Assembly: GCF_003860525.1 (NCBI RefSeq)
Contig: NZ_CP034161.1
Span: 1,612,001 to 1,676,000 of the forward strand
Length of the DNA stretch: 64,000 nucleotides
Direction of reading: 5' to 3'
From: Epilithonimonas vandammei
GTDB taxonomy: Bacteria > Bacteroidota > Bacteroidia > Flavobacteriales > Weeksellaceae
Position 1 is the first letter of the stretch, and every line of letters begins with the position of its first letter. Positions 6,678 through 15,439 of the stretch are shown here, piece after piece. A model generated the notes under the pieces. That model had not been told where the DNA came from and made no database searches. It was given only the letters and a program-made list of their open reading frames with translations. The position numbers were made by a program, and so were the translations under genes.

Positions 6678-9122
6678 ATGAAAATTTTAAAATTTGGGGG
6701 AACTTCGGTTGGAAGTGTAGAAGCATTGAGAAATGTAAAATCAATCATTGAGAAAGAATTTAATAAAGACAAAGCTTTAATCGTTGTTTGTTCCGCTTTG
6801 TCAGGAATCACGAATGCGCTTTTATCGGCGTCGCAAAAAGCTTTAAAACAAAACGATTTTTCTGAAATCTTGAAAGCGGCTGAAGAAAAGCATTATCAGA
6901 TTATTTCAGAATTGTTGCCAAGAACGGCACAGAATCCATTATTAATGATGGTAAAAGTAAGTTTCAATGAGATTGAAGATGTTTTATTCAGCGTTAAAAA
7001 TCTAGGTGAATTATCAGACAGAATCAAAGATAGACTGCTTTCTTATGGAGAACAGATGTCGAGCAAGATTGTTTCTGCTTTTCTTCAATCTGAAGGTTTT
7101 CCTGCAGTTTTCCAAGATTCAAGAAAGTTAATTGCAACAGATTCTCACTTCGGAAATGCGAATGTCGATTCTAGAAAAACCAATGAAAACCTTAAAAACT
7201 GGAAACTGGAAAATCAAATTTATGTAGTAACAGGTTTTATCGCCAAAGATAAAAATGATGAAACCACAACTTTGGGAAGAGGAGGTTCTGATTACACCGC
7301 CGCAATTTTAGCTTCAGGTTTAAAAGCTGACGAAATACAGATTTGGACAGATGTTGACGGTTTCTTAACGGCTGATCCAAGATTGGTTAAAAATGCATTT
7401 TCTCAATCTGAATTGAGTTACCAGGAAGCAATGGAAATGTCGTATTTCGGTGCAAAAGTGATTTATCCTCCAACAATGATTCCTGCTATTGAAAGCCAAA
7501 TTCCGATTTACATTAAAAATACTTTTAAGCCGGAAAGTCAAGGAACTTTGATTCATCAGAAATCTGAAATTTCAAAAGGTCTTATCAAAGGAATTGTTTC
7601 TATCGAGAAAACCTGCCTCATTAATATTACTGGAAATGGGATGATTGGGATGAAAGGTTTCAGTGGAAGATTGTTCAATGCTTTGGCGAGATATGAGGTC
7701 AATGTTATTCTAATCACTCAGGCGAGTTCGGAACATAGTATTTCGTTTGTGGTTTCTTTCGATGATGAGAAAAAAGCGAAAACAGCAATCTATGAAGAAT
7801 TTGATTTTGAAATTAATTCCAACAAAATAGATGAACCGCAGTTCGATAATGAGCTAAGTATTCTTTCTGTCGTTGGCGAGAATATGAAAAAAACGAGAGG
7901 AATCAGTGGCAAATTTTTCAGTGCTTTGGGCAAGAACGGAATCAATATTATTGCCATTGCGCAAGGTTCATCTGAGCTCAATATTTCTGCTGTGATTGAA
8001 AGAAATGAACTTTCAAAAGCACTGAATGTTGTTCACGATTCGTTGTTACTTTCACCGGTTAAAACCTTCAATGTGATGTTTGCAGGAACAGGAAATATCG
8101 GGAAAGAATTGTTCCGACAATTGGAAAGAGAACAGAGAAATCTCGAAGAAAATCATCAGATTAAAATCAATGTTGTAGGAATTACTAACAGTCGGGAAAT
8201 GAAAATTTTCGATAATCCTGAATCTGATTTTGATTTAAATAATAACTTTAATACTAATTTACAAAAATCAGATTTAAAACAATTTATAAGTCTTATTTCA
8301 AGTAAAAATTTACCCAATTTGGTTTTTGTAGACAATACTTCTAGTGAGGACGTTGTTGCAGAATATTCATTGTTATTCAATAATAATATCTCAATTGTAA
8401 CTTGTAACAAAAAAGGAAATTCTTCGTCTTACGAACAATACAGTAAGTTCAAAAGATTGGCAAAAAAGAACAATGTGAGTTTCTTATATGAGACTAACGT
8501 TGGAGCTGGTCTTCCAATTATCAAAACCTTAAATGACCTTTGGATTTCCGGTGACGAAATTCTGAAAATCGAAGCAATTTTATCGGGAACAATTTCTTAC
8601 ATTTTCAATAATTATGTTGGCGATAATACTTTTGCAGAAGTTGTAAGAACTGCTCAGGAATTAGGTTATACAGAACCAGACCCGAGAGATGATTTGAACG
8701 GAATGGATTTCTCTCGAAAAATGCTGATTCTTGGAAGAGAAATCGGATTGCCGTTGGAAATGTCAAATGTTAATATCAAAGATTTCCTTCCGGAAGCTTG
8801 TCTCAAAGCAGAATCAATTCCTGCCTTCTACGAAGAGCTGGAAAAACACGAACCTTACTTTTCATCATTCAAAAATGAAGCAGAAAATTCCGGAAGAAAA
8901 TTGAGATTAATTGGTGTTCTTGAAGATGGAAAAATCAACATAGAAGTTCAGATTGTAGATGCTAATCATCCGTTTTTCGGATTGTCAGGAAGTGATAATA
9001 TCATTTCGTTCACAACATCAAGATACAAAAATACGCCGTTAGTTGTAAAAGGTCCGGGCGCAGGTGCAGAAGTTACAGCCGCTGGAGTTTTTGCAGATTT
9101 AGTAAGAGTTACAGCTCAATAA
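6678..9122 (+). CDS. thrA: Bifunctional aspartokinase / homoserine dehydrogenase
   Basis: The 814-residue enzyme catalyses the first step (aspartate phosphorylation) and the third step (aspartate semialdehyde to homoserine) of threonine synthesis. The N-terminal kinase begins with the KFGGTSVGS motif. Two ACT regulatory domains occupy about residues 310-460 (ITGNGMIGMKGFSGRLFNAL and the parallel VVGENM...GISGKFFSAL). The homoserine dehydrogenase part starts near residue 466 with the nucleotide-binding loop FAGTGNIGKELF and includes the ETNVGAGLPI block. Length fits the E. coli ThrA type. It is the first gene of thrABC and is controlled by the attenuator upstream; the ACT domains suggest threonine feedback as well. 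Confidence 0.97.
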   Translation: MKILKFGGTSVGSVEALRNVKSIIEKEFNKDKALIVVCSALSGITNALLSASQKALKQNDFSEILKAAEEKHYQIISELLPRTAQNPLLMMVKVSFNEIEDVLFSVKNLGELSDRIKDRLLSYGEQMSSKIVSAFLQSEGFPAVFQDSRKLIATDSHFGNANVDSRKTNENLKNWKLENQIYVVTGFIAKDKNDETTTLGRGGSDYTAAILASGLKADEIQIWTDVDGFLTADPRLVKNAFSQSELSYQEAMEMSYFGAKVIYPPTMIPAIESQIPIYIKNTFKPESQGTLIHQKSEISKGLIKGIVSIEKTCLINITGNGMIGMKGFSGRLFNALARYEVNVILITQASSEHSISFVVSFDDEKKAKTAIYEEFDFEINSNKIDEPQFDNELSILSVVGENMKKTRGISGKFFSALGKNGINIIAIAQGSSELNISAVIERNELSKALNVVHDSLLLSPVKTFNVMFAGTGNIGKELFRQLEREQRNLEENHQIKINVVGITNSREMKIFDNPESDFDLNNNFNTNLQKSDLKQFISLISSKNLPNLVFVDNTSSEDVVAEYSLLFNNNISIVTCNKKGNSSSYEQYSKFKRLAKKNNVSFLYETNVGAGLPIIKTLNDLWISGDEILKIEAILSGTISYIFNNYVGDNTFAEVVRTAQELGYTEPDPRDDLNGMDFSRKMLILGREIGLPLEMSNVNIKDFLPEACLKAESIPAFYEELEKHEPYFSSFKNEAENSGRKLRLIGVLEDGKINIEVQIVDANHPFFGLSGSDNIISFTTSRYKNTPLVVKGPGAGAEVTAAGVFADLVRVTAQ

Positions 9123-9204
9123 TAATTGTTAATGATTAATTATCAATGATTAATTTTTAACACCAATCAATTAACAATTTACCATTAACAATTAATAATT
9201 AAAA

Positions 9205-10131
9205 ATGGATTCTATAAAAGTTTTTGCTCCGGCTACAGTTGCTAATGTTGTTTGTGGTTACGACGTTCTCGGTTTTGCTATACAAGAACCCGGCGATGAA
9301 ATTATCTTGAAAAAGAACGATTCCAATCAAATCGTCATTACAAAAATCGAAGGCGATAACGGTAAACTTCCGAAAGACCCTAATAAAAATGTCGTTTCGC
9401 ACGTCATTAGATTATTTCTGGAAAAAATCAATTCGAATCAAGGAATTGATATCGAATTATATAAAAAAATGCCACTCAACAGCGGAATGGGTTCTAGCGC
9501 AGCGAGTAGCGTTGCGGCTTTGGTTGCAATCAATGAGTTGATGGGAAAACCATACACAAAACAAGAATTGTTGCCATTGGCGATGGAAGGCGAGAGAATT
9601 GCCTGCGGAAATGCACACGCAGACAATGTTGCGCCGGCGCTTTTGGGAGGTTTGGTTTTGGTAAGAAGTTATGAACCTTTAGACGCAATCAAACTGCCTT
9701 ATCCAAAAGATTTGTCTGTGGTTTCCGTTCATCCGCACGTGGATGTTCCGACAGGCGAGGCGAGGAAAATCATCAAAGAAAGAATCAGTCTCAAATCTGC
9801 GGTTCAGCAATGGGGAAATGTCGCAGGTTTGGTTGCGGGATTTTGTACTGGCGATTTGGATTTGGTTAGCCGAAGTATGGAAGATGTCATCATAGAGCCG
9901 GTTCGCGCAATGTTGATTCCATATTTTTATGAGATGAAACAACTGGCTTTAGATAACGGTGCGATTGGTTTCGGGATTTCTGGTTCTGGTCCGTCGGTTT
10001 TTGCTTTGTGCGAAAAGAAAGAAACAGCGGAAGAAATTTCATTCAAAATCAAGGAATTACTCAATCAAAAAAATATAGAAAGCGAAGCTTTTGTAACGAA
10101 AATCAATGATGAAGGAGCGAGAGTTCTTTAA
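9205..10131 (+). CDS. thrB: Homoserine kinase
   Basis: The 308-residue GHMP-family kinase phosphorylates homoserine to O-phosphohomoserine with ATP. The N-terminal APATVANVVCGYDVLGFA segment and the glycine/serine-rich ATP loop PLNSGMGSSAASSVAAL (about residues 90-106) are diagnostic. The C-terminal GISGSGPSVFAL motif completes the GHMP signature. It follows thrA after an AT-rich spacer of 82 bases and precedes thrC, so it is the middle gene of the threonine operon. Confidence 0.97.
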   Translation: MDSIKVFAPATVANVVCGYDVLGFAIQEPGDEIILKKNDSNQIVITKIEGDNGKLPKDPNKNVVSHVIRLFLEKINSNQGIDIELYKKMPLNSGMGSSAASSVAALVAINELMGKPYTKQELLPLAMEGERIACGNAHADNVAPALLGGLVLVRSYEPLDAIKLPYPKDLSVVSVHPHVDVPTGEARKIIKERISLKSAVQQWGNVAGLVAGFCTGDLDLVSRSMEDVIIEPVRAMLIPYFYEMKQLALDNGAIGFGISGSGPSVFALCEKKETAEEISFKIKELLNQKNIESEAFVTKINDEGARVL

Positions 10132-10194
10132 AGATAAAAGAATAAAGAACAAAGAGGAAAGACTGTCAACCGACAAATAACAACTATCAACAAA

Positions 10195-11502
10195 ATGAAA
10201 TACATATCAACAAGACAACAACAAGCAACTAATATAAAAACAGCCATTTTAAAAGGTTTGGCAGATGACGGTGGACTTTTTATGCCGGAATACATTCCAC
10301 AGTTAGATTCTCAATTTTTCGAAACTCTACCTAATCTTACTTTGCAGGAAATTGGTTTTCGAGTGGCAAAAGAATTTCTTGGCGAATCCATTTCAGATGA
10401 TAATTTAAAAGAAATCATTGATGAGGTTTTGAATTTCGAAATTCCAGCTGTAAAAATTTCGGAGAATATTTATTCATTAGAATTATTCCACGGTCCAACG
10501 ATGGCTTTCAAAGATGTTGGAGCGAGATTTATGGCAAGAATGATGTCTTATTTCTCGGAAGGAAAACCAATGAAAGTAATTGCCGCAACTTCCGGCGATA
10601 CAGGAAGTGCTGTAGCTTCAGGATTTTTTGGAGTTCCAGGGATCGAAGTTTATATTCTTTATCCAAAGGGAAAAGTAAGTCCGTTACAGGAAAAGCAACT
10701 GACAACTTGGGGCGGAAATATCAAAGCTTTGGAAATCGACGGAACTTTTGATGATTGTCAAGCTCTCGCAAAACAAATCTTATCCGATGAAGAACTTAAT
10801 CAGAAATTTACTCTGACATCAGCGAACAGTATTAATATTGCGAGATTAATTCCACAATCATTCTATTATTTCTGGGCTTTTGCGCAATTACAGAAATTAG
10901 GAAAACCAATTGTTTTCTCAGTTCCGAGTGGAAATTTTGGAAACTTAACAGCTGGACTTTTTGCAAAGAAAATGGGATTGCCAATTCATCAATTCGTTGC
11001 TTCGACTAATGAAAATGATGTTGTTCCAAAGTTTTTAGAAACCGGAAATTACGAATCAAAACCTTCGAAACAAACCATCAGCAACGCAATGGATGTTGGC
11101 AATCCCAGTAATTTTGAAAGAATGAAAAGCTTGTTCAATAATGATGTTTCGGAATTCAAAAAAGAAATTAAATCGTATTCTTTTTCTGATGAAGCAACGA
11201 AAAAAGCAATGCAAGAAGTAAAAAAAGATTTTAATTATACGCTTGACCCACACGGTGCAGTTGCATATCTTGGACTTCAGGCTCTTCGACAAGCTCAGAG
11301 TGACAAAATAAATGAAGATTTTGTTGGTGTTTTGTTCGAAACTGCTCATCCTGCGAAATTTGTTGAAGTGGTAGAAGATGTTCTGAAAGAGCAAATTGAA
11401 ATTCCTGAAAAATTGGAAGCTTTTAATAAAAGAGAAAAGAAATCTGTAGAGTTTCCTGTTGATTTTGAAGCTGTGAAAAACTATCTGATACAGGAGAAAT
11501 GA
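10195..11502 (+). CDS. thrC: Threonine synthase
   Basis: The 435-residue PLP enzyme turns O-phosphohomoserine into threonine. The N-terminus (MKYISTRQQ) and the segment LFHGPTMAFKDVGARF, whose Lys binds PLP, are typical, as are AATSGDTGSAVASGF and SVPSGNFGNLTAG. The length matches the shorter bacterial class. It closes the thrABC operon. No clear terminator is seen between it and the rpsO promoter region 40 bases downstream. Confidence 0.97.
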   Translation: MKYISTRQQQATNIKTAILKGLADDGGLFMPEYIPQLDSQFFETLPNLTLQEIGFRVAKEFLGESISDDNLKEIIDEVLNFEIPAVKISENIYSLELFHGPTMAFKDVGARFMARMMSYFSEGKPMKVIAATSGDTGSAVASGFFGVPGIEVYILYPKGKVSPLQEKQLTTWGGNIKALEIDGTFDDCQALAKQILSDEELNQKFTLTSANSINIARLIPQSFYYFWAFAQLQKLGKPIVFSVPSGNFGNLTAGLFAKKMGLPIHQFVASTNENDVVPKFLETGNYESKPSKQTISNAMDVGNPSNFERMKSLFNNDVSEFKKEIKSYSFSDEATKKAMQEVKKDFNYTLDPHGAVAYLGLQALRQAQSDKINEDFVGVLFETAHPAKFVEVVEDVLKEQIEIPEKLEAFNKREKKSVEFPVDFEAVKNYLIQEK

Positions 11503-11542
11503 TAATTTTTTGATTTACAGTTTCTAATCCGGAAATAAATCT

Positions 11543-11550
11543 TATCTTTG
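11543..11550 (+). promoter_or_regulatory. -7 box (TATCTTTG) of rpsO
   Basis: The octamer matches TAnnTTTG and lies 37 bases before the rpsO ATG, immediately followed by CACC, as often seen for flavobacterial ribosomal genes. No TTG at the ideal distance was found. Confidence 0.6.
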
Positions 11551-11587
11551 CACCTCGTTACATAATAATCATTTAAATAATATTGGA

Positions 11588-11857
11588 ATGTATTTAACAT
11601 CAGAAAAGAAAGCAGAAATCTTCGCAAAACACGGAAAATCTGCACAAGACACAGGAACTGCTGAAGGACAGGTTGCTCTATTCACATTTAGAATCAACCA
11701 CTTGACTCAGCACTTGAAAACTAATCGTCACGATTTCAACACAGAAAGATCTCTAGTGAAATTAGTAGGTAAAAGAAAAGCTCTTTTAGATTATTTGAAG
11801 AAAAAAGATATCAACAGATATAGAGCAATCATCGCTGAATTAGGAATTAGAAAATAA
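11588..11857 (+). CDS. rpsO: 30S ribosomal protein S15
   Basis: The 89-residue protein has the S15 pattern throughout: GTAEGQVALFTFRINHLTQHL and the conserved C-terminal block KRKALLDYLKKKDINRY. It binds 16S rRNA in the platform of the small subunit. Length is the family standard. It has its own promoter and is followed by a strong terminator, so it is probably monocistronic. Confidence 0.98.
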   Translation: MYLTSEKKAEIFAKHGKSAQDTGTAEGQVALFTFRINHLTQHLKTNRHDFNTERSLVKLVGKRKALLDYLKKKDINRYRAIIAELGIRK

Positions 11858-11880
11858 TCCTAAGCTCACGCAAAAAATTA

Positions 11881-11908
11881 AAGCAACTCAATTTGAGTTG
11901 CTTTTTTT
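11881..11908 (+). terminator. rpsO terminator
   Basis: The 10-base-pair stem AAGCAACTCA / TGAGTTGCTT has a three-base loop and is followed by seven T residues, 24 bases after the rpsO stop. Confidence 0.92.
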
Positions 11909-11916
11909 ATAGGGAT

Positions 11917-12783
11917 TTATTTTTTTATAAAAATCATTCTGTCATTCCCAGAAATGTCTTTTAATAATGATGATTTCGAAAAATTATGAAAAAGTTTGAG
12001 TGTTTCTTTTCCCAATTTCTGATTGATTTCTAAAAAAATGATTCCGTTTTCCGAAAGATGTTTTTCAGCATCGATAGCAATTTTTCTATAAAAAATCAAT
12101 GCGTCTGAAGTAGGAGAGAAGAGCGCAAGATTGGGTTCAAAACCTTTCACAGAATCTTCGATTTCGGGATTTTCATCGATTCCGATATAAGGTGGATTGC
12201 TAATGATAATGTCGTAAACATCATTGTCAGTCTGCGCGGAGGAGAAGACTTCATTCAAATAATCTTTTTGTATAAAGTTGATTTCGGTTTTGTGAAAGTT
12301 GGCATTTCTTTTAGCAATTTCCAATGCGTTTGCAGAAATATCAATAGCTGAAACTTCCGCTTCCGGAAAATGTTTTTTCAAGACGATGGGAATAATTCCG
12401 CTTCCAGTTCCAATATCAAGTATTTTCAAACCTTCGACTTTCAGTTTTGAATCATTAATATGTTGAATTGCTAATTCCAACAATTCCTCCGTTTCTGGTC
12501 TTGGTATCAGAACGTACTCATTCACAAAGAATTTCATTCCATAAAACTCAGTTTCGCCAAGAATCTGCTGAAAAGGTTTTCCTGTTTTTAATTCGGAAAT
12601 GGCTTCTGAAAATTTATTAGAATCATCTTCAGATAAATCTTTATCAAGATTTTGTCTTAACTCAACTTTATTCAATTCCAAAAAATGTTCACAAAAAATA
12701 GAAAACAATTCCTCAATTTCAGATGTGGAATAGAGGTCAAAAAGTTCGTTTTGAAAATCAATTTTAATTTCGGAAAGTTTCAT
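11917..12783 (-). CDS. prmC: Peptide chain release factor N5-glutamine methyltransferase
   Basis: The 288-residue SAM-dependent methyltransferase modifies the GGQ glutamine of release factors 1 and 2. The SAM loop ILDIGTGSGIIPIVL and the catalytic NPPY in IISNPPYIGIDE are clear. An N-terminal helical domain (residues 1-80, with the ILGETEFYGMKF linker) is typical of PrmC/HemK rather than other NPPY methylases. RPETEELLE is also characteristic. It is convergent with rpsO and shares no operon partner. Confidence 0.94.
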   Translation of the reverse strand: MKLSEIKIDFQNELFDLYSTSEIEELFSIFCEHFLELNKVELRQNLDKDLSEDDSNKFSEAISELKTGKPFQQILGETEFYGMKFFVNEYVLIPRPETEELLELAIQHINDSKLKVEGLKILDIGTGSGIIPIVLKKHFPEAEVSAIDISANALEIAKRNANFHKTEINFIQKDYLNEVFSSAQTDNDVYDIIISNPPYIGIDENPEIEDSVKGFEPNLALFSPTSDALIFYRKIAIDAEKHLSENGIIFLEINQKLGKETLKLFHNFSKSSLLKDISGNDRMIFIKK

Positions 12784-12830
12784 AATGAAATTTGACGCAA
12801 AGTCGCAAAAAATAATTGATTAACAAAACT

Positions 12831-12860
12831 AAAAAGTCGCAAACCAACTTTGCGATTTTT
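12831..12860 (-). terminator. Hairpin downstream of yaaA
   Basis: TCGCAAA (12837-12843) pairs with TTTGCGA (12849-12855), flanked by A and T runs, so it can act as a terminator for yaaA on the minus strand. The CGCAAAGTCGCAAA wording nearby suggests a dispersed repeat, since CTTTGCGGACTTTGCG recurs near 55849. Confidence 0.5.
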
Positions 12861-12903
12861 GAAATATTATAAAATCTATCTCGCGCCATTGCGATTAAAT
12901 AAT

Positions 12904-13665
12904 TTATCTTGTAAAAACCAGATGGTTTTCAGTCGATAATTTCTCGTCCAAAAGATAATTCTCGTAATTGAAAGCTTTCAGCTCATCCAAAGTCTGAACT
13001 TGATTTTCCGCACAGAAGCGCAAAACCAAACCACGAGCGTGCTTCGTATAAACCACAATGGTTTTCAAACTTCCATCCGGCTGAGTCTGCTTAAAATCAA
13101 AATCAATGACTTTGGCCTTCAGTTTTTTTCTGTCAACAACTTTTCCGTATTCATTGCTTGCGAGATTAATAAGTAATTCATCTTTTTTTAACTCAGAGTT
13201 CAATTGTTGTGTTACTTTATCAGTCCAGAATTCGTACAAATTTTTATAAGAATCAAATTGGAAAGGTCTTCCCATTTCCAAACGATACAACATTACTTTA
13301 TCAGAAGGTTTTAAAAGTCCATAAAGTCCAGATAAGATTCGGAAGTTTTTTTCAAGATATTTTACGGCTTTTTCATCTAGTGTTTTAGCATCCAATCCAC
13401 GATAGACTTCGCCAGTAAATGCAAACATTGCCGGTGCTGAATTTTTAGATGTCGGTTTAGCGGTCCATTTTTGGTTTCGTTCCCAATTTTCGTCTGCCAA
13501 TTTTGGCGAGATTTCCATTAACTCAGAAAGATATTTTGGAGACTTTTCTTTCAAAAAAGAATGAATAAAATCTGAATCTTTGATGAATTTTGGTGTTGTA
13601 TTTTTTAAAAATTCTGTAGAATTCTCTACATTCATTAGTTTGGCAGGCGAGGCTATAAATTTCAT
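12904..13665 (-). CDS. yaaA: Peroxide stress protein YaaA
   Basis: The 253-residue protein belongs to the YaaA/UPF0246 (DUF328) family. It begins with the typical MKFIASPAKLM and has FTGEVYRGLDA, LSGLYGLLKPSD and YRLEMGRP in the usual order. In E. coli the family lowers free iron and limits DNA damage during peroxide stress, and its members bind DNA. The gene stands alone between prmC and the threonylcarbamoyl-AMP synthase gene, with a low-complexity spacer upstream. Confidence 0.94.
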   Translation of the reverse strand: MKFIASPAKLMNVENSTEFLKNTTPKFIKDSDFIHSFLKEKSPKYLSELMEISPKLADENWERNQKWTAKPTSKNSAPAMFAFTGEVYRGLDAKTLDEKAVKYLEKNFRILSGLYGLLKPSDKVMLYRLEMGRPFQFDSYKNLYEFWTDKVTQQLNSELKKDELLINLASNEYGKVVDRKKLKAKVIDFDFKQTQPDGSLKTIVVYTKHARGLVLRFCAENQVQTLDELKAFNYENYLLDEKLSTENHLVFTR

Positions 13666-13752
13666 GTTTTGGCTTTTGATTGATAGTTGTTTGTTGATGG
13701 TTTATTGTTGTTTTTTGTTGAATTCTATCAACTATTAACCAACAACTATTAA

Positions 13753-14364
13753 CTAAATTTTTCCTTTTCCTTGTCGGATAATTTCAGGTTCTCCAGAAGT
13801 TAAATCTACAATTGTGGAAGCTACATTGTCACCGTATCCAGAATCAATTACCAAATCTACCAGTTTGTCATATTTTTCCGCAATCAGCTCCGGATCTGTG
13901 GAATATTCCAAAATTTCATCATCATCCCGAATAGAAGTAGAAACAATAGGATGCCCTAGTTTTTCTACAATCATTTGCGGTACAATATGGTCAGGAACTC
14001 TTATACCTACAGTTTTATGACCTTTATAGGCTGTTGGAAGGTTTCTGTTGGCTTCCAAAATAAATGTGAAAGCGCCGGGAAGATGTGTTTTCAAAAATCT
14101 GAACGTTGCAGTTTCTATAGGTTTTGTAAATTCTGAAAGATGACTCAGATCATTACAAATGATTGAAAATTTTTGCTTGTCAATCTTGATGCCTTTTATC
14201 TGAGCAAGCCTTTCCATTGCTTTGTGATTATAGATATCACAACCAATCGTGTAAATCGTATCCGAAGGATAAATAATAACACCACCGTTTTGAAGGACTT
14301 TTACGGCTTCGTCTATCAAATTTTCTTGCGGATTTTGCGGGTATATTTTTAAGATTTTTGCCAT
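13753..14364 (-). CDS. tsaC: L-threonylcarbamoyladenylate synthase (YrdC/Sua5 family)
   Basis: The 203-residue protein is a YrdC domain: GGVIIYPSDTIYTIGCD near the N-terminus binds nucleotide, and RVPDHIVPQMI and the GEPEIIRQGKG tail are conserved. It makes threonylcarbamoyl-AMP from threonine, bicarbonate and ATP for the t6A37 modification of ANN-decoding tRNAs. No C-terminal Sua5 domain is present, so it is the short form. The close paralogue YciO cannot be fully excluded from sequence alone. It lies downstream of the two initiator tRNA genes on the same strand but behind their terminator. Confidence 0.83.
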   Translation of the reverse strand: MAKILKIYPQNPQENLIDEAVKVLQNGGVIIYPSDTIYTIGCDIYNHKAMERLAQIKGIKIDKQKFSIICNDLSHLSEFTKPIETATFRFLKTHLPGAFTFILEANRNLPTAYKGHKTVGIRVPDHIVPQMIVEKLGHPIVSTSIRDDDEILEYSTDPELIAEKYDKLVDLVIDSGYGDNVASTIVDLTSGEPEIIRQGKGKI

Positions 14365-14441
14365 AGGTAAATGTATAAATTATTGAAGAAAGCTATTACC
14401 TTATTCATTATCAAAAATTGTGAAAAAGTAAACAACATAAA

Positions 14442-14469
14442 AAAGAGAATCAAAAAATTGATTCTCTTT
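14442..14469 (-). terminator. Terminator of the first initiator tRNA gene
   Basis: A perfect 12-base-pair stem AAAGAGAATCAA / TTGATTCTCTTT with a four-base loop lies three bases beyond the tRNA 3' end on the minus strand, followed by a T run. Confidence 0.88.
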
Positions 14470-14471
14470 AG

Positions 14472-14547
<76 letters not shown>

Positions 14548-14558
14548 ATATTGTTCTG

Positions 14559-14588
14559 CAAATATACAACTTTTTTGATACAAGTCAA
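14559..14588 (-). promoter_or_regulatory. Promoter of initiator tRNA copy 1
   Basis: On the minus strand TTG and TATATTTG are separated by exactly 19 bases, an ideal Bacteroidetes promoter; the -33 element is part of TTGACTTG. Confidence 0.88.
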
Positions 14589-14752
14589 GTTTTTTATGGT
14601 TTTTAAATTAGAAATTAAATCTCAAAGGAAATTTTGATGAAAATTTAAAATTGAAAATTTCTCGCAGAGTTCGGAGATTTATCAAATTTTTAAGGAACAG
14701 ATCTGCTGAATTAGTTTAATATTCGTGAGATTTCAAGAAATAAAATAAAAAA

Positions 14753-14778
14753 AAGAGAATCAAATAAATGATTCTCTT
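14753..14778 (-). terminator. Terminator of the second initiator tRNA gene
   Basis: Stem AAGAGAATCA / TGATTCTCTT, six-base loop, T run on the minus strand; nearly the same hairpin as at copy 1. Confidence 0.87.
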
Positions 14779-14782
14779 GAAT

Positions 14783-14858
<76 letters not shown>

Positions 14859-14869
14859 ATATTGGACTG

Positions 14870-14899
14870 CAAATATACGACTATTTCGATTCAAGTCAA
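14870..14899 (-). promoter_or_regulatory. Promoter of initiator tRNA copy 2
   Basis: Same TTGACTTG ... TATATTTG arrangement with 19-base spacing as copy 1; only the spacer differs. Confidence 0.88.
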
Positions 14900-14983
14900 G
14901 TTTTGTTTTGATTATTTTCATAATTTATAATCACAATAGATTTATACATTGAAAATCAGGTGTTTATAATTTTAATTTCTTTT

Positions 14984-15049
14984 AACTATAAAAATAGTTG
15001 TACGAATGAAAATTAATCCTACATTTGTATTACTAAGTTTTTAGTGATA
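14984..15049 (+). promoter_or_regulatory. blaI promoter with two BlaI-type operators
   Basis: TTG at 14998-15000 and TACATTTG at 15020-15027 are exactly 19 bases apart. Two dyads share the form ACTA-N6-TAGT: one at 14984-14999 (AACTAT-AAAA-ATAGTT) covers the -33 region, the other at 15028-15049 (TATTACTAA / TTAGTGATA) covers the start of transcription. This is what autorepression by a BlaI/MecI dimer would need. The assignment of the dyads to BlaI is inferred from position and symmetry. Confidence 0.72.
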
Positions 15050-15079
15050 TAAGATTGATTGTTTTTAAAGTTAAAAAAT

Positions 15080-15439
15080 ATGAATAAGTTAACCAAAGCA
15101 GAAGAACAGGTAATGCAGTACCTTTGGCAGATAGAGAAAGGATTCTTAAAAGACGTTTTAGAATTGTTTCCTGAACCAAAACCGCATACCAACACGATTT
15201 CCACGATTCTGAAAATCTTGATGGAAAAAGGATTTGTTAGTCATAAAACTTTTGGAAGACAACACGAGTATTTTCCTTTGATAAGTAAAGAGAATTACAG
15301 CGGAAAGTCTATCAGAAGCTTGGTTAAGAATTATTTCGAAGGTTCATATACTAATGCGGTTTCGTTTTTGGTAGAAGAGAACGAAATCAGTGTGAAAGAT
15401 TTGGAGCTTTTGTTAAACGAACTTAAAAACAAGGAATAA
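15080..15439 (+). CDS. BlaI/MecI-family transcriptional repressor
   Basis: The 119-residue winged-helix protein opens with MNKLTKAEEQVMQYLWQIEKG and has the HTNTISTILKILMEKGFV recognition helix, both typical of the BlaI/MecI/CopY family. The frame extends to a TTG at 15059, but the ATG at 15080 gives the standard start. Its stop codon overlaps the ATG of the M56 peptidase gene by one base, so the two are translationally coupled. In the family the membrane peptidase senses a signal and leads to loss of the repressor. In Bacteroidetes such pairs usually do not concern beta-lactams. Confidence 0.93.
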   Translation: MNKLTKAEEQVMQYLWQIEKGFLKDVLELFPEPKPHTNTISTILKILMEKGFVSHKTFGRQHEYFPLISKENYSGKSIRSLVKNYFEGSYTNAVSFLVEENEISVKDLELLLNELKNKE

